NCBI GenBank assembly: GCA_039655645.1
Contig: CM077346.1
Coordinates: forward strand, 68,533,283-68,597,282
Source of the DNA: Ammopiptanthus mongolicus
Taxonomy: Eukaryota > Streptophyta > Magnoliopsida > Fabales > Fabaceae
Reading direction: 5' to 3'
Length of the DNA stretch: 64,000 nt
The translations under genes and the position numbers were made by a program. Under the pieces are notes generated by a model. That model saw only the letters and a program-made list of their open reading frames with translations. It was not told the origin of the DNA and did not search any database. The stretch's first letter is position 1. Each line of letters begins with the position of its first letter. Below are positions 34,035 to 44,486 of the stretch, piece after piece.

Positions 34035-35271
34035 TAAATTATTATTGGCAGCAAATAGTCATCACTAACACATCATGAATCAAGTATGACAAGATCTCAT
34101 ATATCAAATAATCTCAAATATCCTCATACGTCATATGACTTTCAAACTGCACATAACAATGGCGTCCCATTGCCTACCTTACTCATGAAGGTATTTCGAT
34201 GTCACCTTCTCTTCAGTGACATTACTCATTTCGATACCAACCATTGTACACTGGCGGTATTACTCATTTCGACATCCCAACGTGTGGCGATGTTACTTTC
34301 GATACCCCATCATGGCGGTATTTCATATTTCGACACCCCAATTCATTGGCAGTGTTACTTTCGATACCCCTATCATAGGCGGTATTGCAGCAGACAACAT
34401 TCAACATATTAACAGTTACTGTATCATGCCAATATCACAAATATCATCAAATAGTGCATATATAGCATGTCAATTCAACCAGATCACGTATGTATCATAT
34501 ATATCATGTCACCAATCACAATAATAAACATTTAATTGACAACAGAAATACCTTAGAAGGAAAACCCCCAAATTTCTAAAATCAGGATTTAACCAAATCA
34601 GGATTATTTTCCAAAAAAACGTATTTTTAAAGCATAACCCAAGTCCCAAGACAAATTGCACCATGGAAAGGGTGAGAAAAAGTATTTCTACTCACCTCTT
34701 GAATACCTCAAAGAATCTCCAAGCGTACCCTATGGCGAATCCTAGATGTCGCCTTCCTCAGTCTTGAATCCCCTTCTCCTTCTCCTTCTTCTTCATCTTC
34801 TTCTTCTTCCTGTTGTTGTTGTTATTGTTCTCCTTCCAAACTCATTGCTTGTTGCAACCCCATCTCCCAAGCATGAAGATGCTCCATAGCCGTTACTAAG
34901 ATGTTTTAGGGTGCAAAAAAAGGTTCCTAGCCGCACTATGGTGTTATAAGAAGGTATATATATATATAGTGTTGCACAGATTCCCTATTTTTAAACCTAT
35001 TTTTAACGCATCCTGACATAGAGACTGATTTTTGAATTAAGTTTTAGATAGAGTCTTTGAATAAGTTTTAGATAGAGTGTAGTTAGAGTTTGTTATTAAA
35101 TAAGTTTTAGATAAAGTCTCGACAGAGTTCTGTTATTGTTGCAGATTTTAATTATCTTTTATCTTTTCTAATTAATTCAAAGGCCCAAAACATGCAGTCT
35201 AAGCCTCCCAAAAATTATCTAATTTCTCTAACGTTATTATCGCCAATTATTTTTATTTTTAGGATGTTACA
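33516..35271 (-). repeat. Element E 5' LTR
   Basis: On the minus strand it reads TGTAACATCC...GGCGTTACA, 1756 bp. An (AAT)n microsatellite is at about 33978-34032, and a minisatellite of about 33-bp units is at 34254-34390 (GGCGGTATTACTCATTTCGA and variants alternating with GGCGATGTTACTTTCGATA). The segment at 1-1233 is its inverted homologue. Confidence 0.88.
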
Positions 35272-36981
35272 CTTTTTCTTTTGAAAGGGGTTTAACATTT
35301 TAAAAATAAGTTTCTTTCCTTGTTAAGGCAAAACTATTCTCAAGATTTTGCTTTGATTTCAGAATACATTTTTAAAACTTCGATTAAGGCTTTTAAGCGT
35401 TTTAATCTTCATTATCAAGCTATAGCCGATGCTATGCTCTCAACCAATACAGTCAAAATCACAATCCAGAATATACATCTATAAACATCATATCTTAAGC
35501 CAACATCATACAAATATCTCATCCAAGGCATCAATGCCACAATTTATTTTCAAACATCCAATCACATACTTACCAATCAAATCAAGTACATACACCATAC
35601 ATAGTAAATTCACAAAACACCAGTCATCTTATGATTCTAATCAAACAATAACAACACATCTAACAACCAAGCTCATGAGACTATCAAACTCATGAAGATT
35701 TCAAGTTAGTCCTCAAAGGGATTTTCGTTCCGACTCCGGTTTCCTTCGCACCGCCTAGAACAATCAATCACAGTTTGATCCTTCAAAACAATCACAAATA
35801 AAATTTAATAAAATCAACCAAAACTCACCCACCCAATCTAAGTTAGGGTTCGGCCATATAGAGAAAATTAGGCTAGAGATTTCATTTGGTTTCAATCTCT
35901 TGGATAGATGATCCTTAAGCATACACAACACTAGATCAAGTCTCATTAAACAAAAATTTGAAACAAAACCCATGATTTCTCATCATGTAGGGTTCGGCCT
36001 CTTCATTAGAAAATAGGCTAGGAATGTTATTTGATTTCATGCTCTTGGACAGTGAAAGAGGATGATGAAACTAGCTCATAGAAATTGGTTTTACATTAAA
36101 AGAATTTTTCTACAATTTTGTAGAAATTTTTGAAGATTGGTTCTTGAAGTTGGAACTCATGGAAATCATGGTTTTCAAACAAAAAATAAGAGAAGAACTT
36201 GAAGCTCATGGATCAAGAGAGTAGCCATACCTCTTGGATGATGAGAAATGAGCAAGATTCAACACTTTTTCTTCACCAAAATCAAGTTTTCTCTTGAATG
36301 AAAATGAGAGAAAGAAAAGGAAGAAGATGAAGTGAAGGGAAAAAAATGGGTGAAGGCTTCATGAAGCTAGCCTTGTGCGTGAGACATGAAGGGCAAGGGT
36401 GGTCCAAAAGTTTTTTCACTTAAGGGCAAAATGGTCATTTCACCTAGGGACAAAAATGTAATTACAAAAAAAAAGTTAGGGATATTTTGGTCATTTCGCG
36501 TCCAGATATTTTCAAACGTCATTATGACACTAACACGCCATCCCAAGTGATGTGACTTGATGTGACCTGATTTGACTGACTTCAGGTTTATCCGTTAGCG
36601 GGTCCCAGTAAATCCGTATTCAGCTCCGTTCTTCACCCGATTCAAGGTTTTGCCAGAATAACTTATATTATTTCACTTTTTAGTGCAAAAAACCAATTTT
36701 ATCAAAATTGTTGGAAATTCGATTCTTAACCAAACTGTTTTGTTCACGAGTCAAAATTAGGTCTTCTGATCAGTAAAAATCTTACTGTCAGTGAAAATGC
36801 AGACTGGACTCCGTCTGAATTTTCAACCCAAAATTTAACCGTTAGCTTCTACGATAGCGTAGAGCATAACTATGATATTGGTTTATTTAATTTCATTTTC
36901 TAAAACCTCAGATAAAATAAAAAATTATTTATACAGATTACCGATATTAACAGCGATCAAAAATCGGGGTGTTACAAGCAC

Positions 36982-38096
36982 GGTTGTGCCATGCGTGAGC
37001 ACGCCCGTGCAAGCCCTCCAAGCCATCCATCCAAACAAAGCCTTACAAAAATACTTAAAGATGACATCTGAATATTTAGCACGGCCATGCCAAACACCAG
37101 CACACTCGTGCCAAAATGAAGCAAGGTCTGACTCAGAGAAGCAAGGGCTGATTAAAGCAAGTAAGGCCTTACAACTGAAGAGCACGGCCGTGCTGAACAT
37201 TGAGCGCACCCGTGCTAATGCTCGTGCACTAGAACGTTGTTTTACGAAGTTGGTACGCCCGTGTAGAATTGAGCACGGTCGTGCTGACTGCTCAGAAGAC
37301 CAAATTTTGGGCCCAGATCTCATATTTTCTTATAAATAGAGGCCCTCTGTACCATTCTTAGGCATGCTTTGACAATCTCATCTTTTATTCTTTGAGTAAT
37401 ATACTCTTTGTAATAGCTTTATAGTTTTATAACTTTTGTTAGTTTTGATTTCTAGAGTAGGATTTGCACCTTGGGGTTAAGTTGGAGACACTTCTTCTTC
37501 TAACTCTTCAGTATGCATTTCCAATATTGACTTTGGTTTTATCTATTATTATGGGTAGCTAAATTCACTATTAAAGTTGTGGTGGATCTTGTATTAGTAT
37601 AAACCTTTTTTTTCTATGTCTTAGATTTAATTCGAATTCTATTTGGTTTTAAAGTTACGACTTGAATAGTGTTTTTCTGTTGTTTATCATCTCATATTAG
37701 GATTGCGCACCCTTTGTATGCTTTTAATCAATTGATTGATATTTTGGCTATCAAACCCAATTAAATTGGTAGACCTATAGGATAACCGGGGTTTAATTTC
37801 TAGATTTGAGAAAATGTGATTTACTCCTTTTAGTCATTTAACCTCTTTATGCTTTCTAATCATTTAAACTCCTTTCTTGACAACCATTGGGTTCATCTGG
37901 GAAAAAGAATATTAATTGTCTGACAAAAAAATAATAGTTTTCCTAGAGGGATTAATATTCGAAAAATAACTACGAAATTGAATAGAACTAGAATTGGGGG
38001 CATCGAATGTAAAAGTGAAACCATGACTCTAGGCTTTTTTACTCTTGTATTATCAACTCTCTTTATTTCTTTTTCACCATCTTTTGCTACTGCTTA

Positions 38097-38137
<41 letters not shown>

Positions 38138-38276
38138 GTACTTGATTAGTCTGAATAGCACAAAGATTTCTCTATTTCAGTACTTGCTTTATCACTATTA
38201 TATTATAATTAATCTCTTGGGTATGATATCTGGACTTCCGTTCTATATTACTTCTGTGACAGAGTACACTGCCCTT
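36982..38276 (+). other. Possible plus-strand LTR-like segment within the element C LTR
   Basis: This part reads like an LTR in the opposite direction from C. It has palindromic GCACGNNCGTGC motifs, a TATA-like CTTATAAATAGAGGCC near 37329-37344, and T-rich downstream sequence. A (TTA)n run follows at about 38098-38138. It could be an insertion that makes C look too long, but I found no TSD or clean ends. No gene is seen in it; the frames at 36872-37339 are not convincing. Confidence 0.35.
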
Positions 38277-39992
38277 AAGTGTGTTTTGAATGCACCAATT
38301 AACAATGGCTATCAACTTTGACCAATAAGCATCAAAGCAATCACAACTAACATCAACGTGCGATAACTCATCGATACCGTCTTAACCAACATCAACATTT
38401 TATCATTATTATGAGTCTTTACTATTAAACCTTACCTTGTCACCATCCTTGTTTATTAACTATCCTCAAGGTCACGTTTGATAATCTTATTTATCATGCT
38501 TTTATCCCAAAAGGTTATCTAATATCTGTTTTATTAAAATCTGAAAAGTATTCTCAAATCTACTCAGTTGCACGATCATGCACGGTCTGAGCAGGGGCAT
38601 GCTTTCTGTGAGCACGAGTGCGCACAATGAGGCACGGGCGTACTGAAACGCCGTTTTCGAAACATGGGCGTGTCGGATTACAGCACGGTTGTTCACATTT
38701 CACTGAGTACTGAGCACAGGCGTGCGCACGTTGTGCACAGGCGTGCTCAATGCCATTGCAGCGTTCTCAGTTCTGCAAACCTAGAGTTTTCTAAGTTCTA
38801 AATAGTCAAATCAATCCTAAGGTCCTTTGACTAATCCATTAGGTATCAATCTCACCCTCATCAATATCATTATGTTTTATGAACATCAATTAACCAATCC
38901 TAGTTTTAGGTTCAACACTAACATCCATATGTCTTTGATTAACATAGTTTAACAACAGCAGTTTCAACACAACAACTCATATAATCATTGCATATAATCA
39001 AACATCATCATCAACCAATTTATATAGCACATGCCAAGATCACATAACCACATATGAACAATTATCATCATACATGTAATGACAACAATTAGGATTCGTA
39101 CATCAATTAAGGCATATTGCACACAAAAAAAGGCATGGGTTAACCCTCATCTTACGCTACCCCACAACCTATATGTTCATACCAATTCCTTCTCCCCATA
39201 CCTGGCGTGATGTTTCCTGCCTAAGAGCCAAACTTGAGCGAAGTCCAACTTGACTCCTTCGAATGGGTTCAACGGGTCAGCGAGCTTGATCAAGAACATT
39301 ACAAGAAAAGGATAGTTAATTCCCAAAACAAAGACTCTAAAGGGAATTAACACAAGGGTTACAAACATAACTCGTTAGATCTTAGGGGGAACTAATCTGC
39401 TAGGTTACTGTACACAGCGCTAACACTTGATAAACGAAGTCTGGTTTGACAGAAAGATAGGTTCAACACTCAACTTAGATAATTGAAAGGAAAGAATGAA
39501 ACATGGTTGGTTACCTTACCTTAGATTAACACTAAGCAAACGACTTATCTCCAATCGCGAGGAAAAACACCAAACGGGTGTGTTCTTGACGAAGAACACT
39601 CAAAACAAGGATTAGAGGTTAAAGAACACTCAAGGGATTCAGTGGGAACCCAACATTAAGAGCGATGATGGTTGTTTCTAACGTTAGGAATGATGTTTTA
39701 TGTTTTAGGTCGAGCAAAAGAGGTATGAAAAGGATTAGAGCGAAACGGGCTGACCAAAGAGCCAAAAACACGTTCTAGTGCGCGCGCGAAGCACGGGCAT
39801 ACTGACTTCGAGCACGGGCGTGCTAGCCAACAAGCATGGGCGTGCTCATCTATCAGAATCACTGATTTGGCCTGTTCTAAGGTTAACTACCCCAAAACAC
39901 GTCCCTAAAAATCTAACACAGGCATATCAACTATAGAAACATACATATATAACAACACTTTATAACAAGCAAGCGAAAACTGGGGTGTTACA

Positions 39993-41118
39993 CAATGCAA
40001 ATACAATCTGAAATATGTCTACCTTTGATAAATCCTTTTTGCTATACTGAGATGATTTTAGGAGTGATAATAGCTAACCTATCAGCCAAGACCTTCGTCA
40101 TGATCTTGAACTGAAAGTTAGCTAATGCAATCGGCCTATACTCTTCAATTCTATCTACTCCATGAAACTTTGGGATTAGCAATACTAAATTTGCGTTTAG
40201 ATTTGGCAAAATCCTTGAAGATGTGAAGAATTGGGAGACAAAATTAAAGAGATCCCGACCAACAATGTCCCAATATTTCTAGTAAAAACAACCACCAAAT
40301 CCATCTGGTCCAGAGGCACCTGAGGAATTCATAGAATGAACTGCAATTCTAACCTCTTCAAAAGATGGAAGATTTGTTAAAAGAGCATTATCTTCAGAAG
40401 ATACAATATTTGGAATCAGATCATCTATAAGAGAATTAGGCTCACAAACATTATCAATTGGATATAATGCTATGTAAAATTCCAAAACATGCTGCTCCAT
40501 GTCACTTCTATTATCAAGAATATAATCCCTTTTTCTCAGAATAGACATTTTCTTGGAAACCTATTTGATACTAGCAATTTTGTGAAAAAAAAAAAAAGAT
40601 GTATTTCTGTCTCCTTGTGAGTAGCACTCTCTCTTAGCTTTTTCTTTTCAAAATGATTCTTAAAAAGAAATAGCCAATTTCAATTCATTTTGAGTTTCCT
40701 TCTCTTGCTCTTGCAAAGCTTCTGAAAAGCCTTGTTTTGAAATTTCTTCCTGAATGTTGTCTAGAAAAGACTGAGCTTGTTCCACTTTCAAATTCACATA
40801 ACCAAACACTTCTTTATTCCATACTTTCAATTCAACTTTTACTGCCTTTAACTTCTGCGATAGAACAGATGTAGGACATCCCAAAAAATCCTTGGACCAA
40901 ACCTCATTCACAAGCCTTCAACAGTCCACATGATCAGCCCACATGGGAAAAAAAAAAACTTAAATGGAGATTTAAATATAGCAACCTCTTTTTTCATAGT
41001 CAGCAACAAAGGCAAGTGATCCGAGTTACTTCTAGTAAGAGTCCAGCAGGACACTGCAGACCAATAAGAAAACCATAGATCATTACATGTAGGTCTATCC
41101 AGCCTTAATTCAATATAG
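39993..41118 (-). pseudogene. L1-type LINE ORF2 fragment (endonuclease end and RT)
   Basis: Minus-strand reading starts near 41105 with RLDRPTCNDLWFSYW and RSNSDHLPLLL, the end of an AP-type endonuclease (SDH motif). The linker follows (WADHVDC, NEVWSKDFLGCPTSVL, LKVWNKEVFGYVNLKV), then RT: SMNSSGASGPDGFGGCFY, LVLLIPKFHGVDRIEEYRPI and IMTKVLADRLA. These are the usual boxes of plant L1 ORF2, which copies LINE RNA at the target. Stops and frameshifts are frequent (for example near 40278, 40558 and 40660). It is cut at 39992 by element C, and the catalytic FADD part is not in the window. The 5' part is also missing. Confidence 0.85.
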
Positions 41119-41489
41119 AGATGTATTAGTTTTACTCACTTATTTTTTAAAGAATTAATTGATATGTTTCTTTATATTTTTGGTAAAATTTATAGAGTTA
41201 TCACTTATGGCACATATAATTAAAATTATTTAATGAATTCTCAAATTTGAAAACCGTTATATTTTATAAAAGAAATTTAACATATAACATGATATTGCTT
41301 CAAAAAAAAAAAAAACATAACATAACATAACATAATACTGTCTTGTTTTGTGGATGTTAGGGGGAGTAATACCTATGACGCTCATTCAATCATATAATCA
41401 TACCTAGGAGCCTAGTCCCCCAGGTTTACATAATCTAAAGGAAAAATATAGAATACAACGCTCTCTAGTGTGAATCAAGATCAAAAATC

Positions 41490-41546
<57 letters not shown>

Positions 41547-42311
41547 TATTTGTTATCATTATGCATTTTTGAGTGTTGTATAGGGAAAATAATTTAATAA
41601 TAATAAAAAATATTAGAGAACTATAACTTTTTCTAGATTTTTCCATAAATTATCTAACATGCTATTGCTTGGTAACGGATGTTTTCTATTATCTTATTTT
41701 TTTTTTTGGTGCTCAATGTTTTCTATTATTATTATATTCAATAGTCACTCTTACATTACGTGAAGATTAGGCCTTTTTTTCACCGAATAACATTATTGTT
41801 TAATAATTTATGATTGATTACTTATAAAAAAAATAATAATTTATGATTGGTCCACTTTTGTGGTGTATATAGTATAGGCCACAAGATGCAACTTAATTGA
41901 CTATTAAATGTTACTGGGGAAGATAGGACTGACTCAATGAATCATATGTGACAAAATTGATGACAAATGGGAGAAAGAGACTGCCTCCGTGAATTGAATA
42001 CCAATTATCAAGGACGATCAAATTGATGTTATTCCAGCCCATCCCAAACGTAAATCTAGATCTTCCACCATTGGTTAAGCTAAATCACCATTCAGAATGG
42101 CAAGAAGCACAGCAGTTTTATGCGGAAAACCACCATTCAGAGCCAATGAGCTGCATTTGGTAAATGTTGCTTTCAATATGTGAACAATGAATGAGAGAAA
42201 TAAAGAAAGAGGGAAAAAGTGAGATGTTGTTTTCATGTAATTATAAATTTGATGAAATGGGGCTCTTTGAGTTTGCATATAGTAGTACTATTATATATTG
42301 TTGGTGTAATG
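41119..42311. other. AT-rich non-coding stretch with (AT)n microsatellite
   Basis: I see no gene. An (AT)n run of about 27 units is at 41491-41544, and a CATAA-type pentamer run is near 41318-41333. The minus frame at 41404-41646 is only the translation of the AT run. Confidence 0.7.
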
Positions 42312-42779
42312 AAGTTTTTAGTCCTTGAAAAGTGAGTTAATTTTGGTTTTGGTCCCTATACTTTTTTTTTTTGTTGGTTTTGGTCCCTATGAGTTTCAAA
42401 ACTTTGTTTTTGGTATCTGCTATCACTATTCATCCGTTAAGTGTTGACGTGACTAGCGTACTGCCACGTTAGCACTACTATGTAGGCTATTATAATATTC
42501 AGAAACATTTATAGGGTTTCTGAATAACTCTGGGATATTAAATATTATAAAAGAATGTAAAAAATTTAATATTTAATCATACATGACATTAAATATTATA
42601 AAATTAACCTACATAACAGTACTGACGTGATGGTCCGTTAGTCACGTCAACGCTTAACAGATGGATAGTGATAACAGGGACCAAAGCCAAAGTTTTGGAA
42701 CTTGCAGGGACCAAAACCAACAAAAAAAAATACAGTGACCAAAACCAAAACTGACTCACTTGTTAGAGACTAAAAACTT
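42312..42779. mobile_element. Fold-back MITE 1 (Mutator-like style)
   Basis: The arms of about 185 bp are inverted copies: AAGTTTTTAGTCC at 42312 pairs with GACTAAAAACTT ending 42779. Further inside, TTTTGGTTTTGGTCCCT and GACGTGACTA have partners on the other side. The loop is about 90 bp and AT-rich. It has no ORF. Long TIRs with this 'guess-what' wording are familiar from MULE-type MITEs in eudicots. I could not settle a TSD. Confidence 0.8.
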
Positions 42780-43116
42780 AATTAAACATATATTATTAGC
42801 CTCTGAGGAAATTCAATGTTTAAGTTATCTTTCTGCTTTTGGGTCATCAGTTATTATTATGTGTAGTTAGTGTGAAAGCAATACTTATCATCAACATCAA
42901 GAAGGAAATGACAAAAGACTGACTAACTTATAGAGCAGAGGACAGCTTGCATCACTCCTTTAGGAAAGTATATCACAGGAAACAGAAACGTCCCGTAAAA
43001 AAGAAGTAATTAGCCTTAGGCTCACTTGGGTCATGAGCTTCTGCATATAATACTTGCCTTTCAAATTCTGTTGATCTAGCTGAAGGAATTCTTGAAACCA
43101 GTGTGGTGTGATATCA
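42780..43116. other. Non-coding spacer
   Basis: AT-rich unique-looking sequence between two MITEs; I see no gene or repeat in it. Confidence 0.6.
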
Positions 43117-43126
43117 TAACTCACTA

Positions 43127-43462
43127 AGCAAAATAGGTTGATTGGTTCTATACGTTTATTTAATTTTTCACATCGATTTCATAAGTTTTTTTTTTTTTTC
43201 CGAATTGATACTACACGTTTCATTTTGTTTCCACGTTAGTCCTTTCCTTTAATTTTGACCTAACGCCGTTAGTTTTGAGCTGACGTGGCACGATATTAGT
43301 GCAACATGTGTCTCTTTATTTGACGGCATTAGGTCGAAATTGACGGAAAGGACTAATATGAAAACGAAATAAAACGTGTAGGACCAATTTGAAAAAAAAA
43401 AAACTTATGGGACCGATATGAAAAATTAAATAAACGTATAGAACCAATCAACTTATTTTGCC
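43127..43462. mobile_element. Fold-back MITE 2 with perfect 10-bp TSD
   Basis: A 336-bp element. TIRs of about 120 bp run from AGCAAAATAGGTTGATTGG (43127) to CCAATCAACTTATTTTGCC (end 43462). Both arms contain a poly-T/poly-A stretch and ACGTTAGTCCTTTCC-like sequence. The direct repeat TAACTCACTA lies at 43117-43126 and again at 43463-43472. A 9-11 bp TSD plus long TIRs is the Mutator-like signature. There is no ORF, so it is non-autonomous. Confidence 0.9.
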
Positions 43463-43472
43463 TAACTCACTA

Positions 43473-44486
43473 TTTGGGAACTCCAATTTTACTGTAGCAA
43501 CAGCAAAATTTGATGACAAGTGGCAGCTTCTGAGTAGTCCACATATTTGGGAAATAAATTCATTCTTTTGGTTTTTGTTTTTCAACTTCAGAAAAAATTG
43601 GCCGGCTTCCCATTTTGCCATGCAAGAAAAGGATCTAGCATTTATCGGGCTTAGAAAAACGGGTAGAGGAAAGAAAAGGTTCTTTGGACCATTTTCCCAC
43701 TTCTCTCTCCATCATATCCTCCCAAAGATTTTCTTTCTTCTCCAACGCTACGGTTTCCTTCCTTCTCTCTCAGCCACTTCTCTTTCTCGAAGCCTATGAT
43801 TTGCTTCCTTTTCTCTCAGATTGGCGTTTCTGGGACGGCTACACTGCAAGTCTGGAATGATGATAGAACATCTACGATCTCGACATCTACGATCTCCACT
43901 TTTCTCTCAACCTTATATTCACAAAGATTTCGTTTTTGCATGTTCTCTCTCCACATCTACGATCTCCTTCCTTCTCTCTCAGATTCGTGATTCTGGGGCT
44001 CCTACGGTTTCTCCCTTCAGAAGAATGGTCGCCGGTGGTTTTTTCATTGTTGTGGATAATCTGTATCTGTTTTTTAAATTTTTATTATTGCTTATTTAGG
44101 GTTCTTCATTCTTTTGTGCATGCTTAGTTTTGGTCCTTTACAGATCTACTGATAGTTAATTTTTATTTTTAATTTTTTACCATTTGAAATTTTACATATA
44201 TAATTTATTTTATAAATTTATTTATTTTGTTTTTTTTTTTTATTTCAGATCTATTGATAGGTAATATTGGTCCCTTTCAGATGTACTGATGACATCTACT
44301 TTTGGTGGCAGGATGAGGTGTCTTCTGGATTCCATACTTATGCTACGTGTTATTTGATTGTGATCTGAATCATGAGGTCTGTACACACTATCGGTGCTAA
44401 AATTGTATCATTAGGGTAGGTTATTGGTACTTGGTTACGTTTATAAGGGGAAGTGTGTATCGTACCAGATATTGTATGGTAGTTAT
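43473..44486. other. Non-coding or unidentified stretch
   Basis: Pyrimidine-rich sequence near 43680-43990 with repeated CATCTACGATCTC and CTTCTCTCTCAGATT pieces, resembling a plant 5' leader. None of the frames (for example 43458-43799 or 43821-44099) has a recognisable domain. T-rich sequence follows to about 44250. I cannot assign a gene. Confidence 0.4.

Larger units (their letters stand above)
31333..36976 (-). mobile_element. Solo LTR F (gypsy), with element E inside
   Basis: The ends are TGTAACACCCC (31333 and, on the minus strand, 36976), with a perfect TSD AGCAC at 31328-31332 and 36977-36981. No internal region is attached on either side, so it is a solo LTR left by recombination between two LTRs. 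The part 35272-36976 is similar on the minus strand to the start of the element B LTR (CTCTACGCTATCGTAG, CTAATTTTGACTCGTGAA), so F is a relative of B. The rest runs from 31333 to about 32735. It carries no gene; the antisense frames are spurious. Confidence 0.85.
30304..39992 (-). repeat. Element C 5' LTR, interrupted by solo LTR F
   Basis: On the minus strand it starts TGTAACACCCC at 39992 and ends GGGTGTTACA at 30304, next to the PBS. Removing F and one TSD copy (31333-36981) leaves about 4.0 kb. That is long and may include another insertion at about 36982-38276. Landmarks are an (ATATC)n run at 30726-30753, GCACG...CGTGC palindromes near 36996-37290, 38566-38755 and 39789-39846, and a repeated 'CTCTCGGATGAATCA' motif near 30940-30990. 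Its right end abuts LINE sequence, with CAATG at 39993-39997 as the likely TSD. The left end of the element is outside the window. Confidence 0.7.

Noticed and set aside
41404..41646. Frame with a long Tyr-Ile run
   Set aside because: It is the translation of the (AT)n microsatellite.
43458..44127. Possible host gene start
   Set aside because: Leader-like base composition, but no frame has a recognisable domain or a consistent exon structure.
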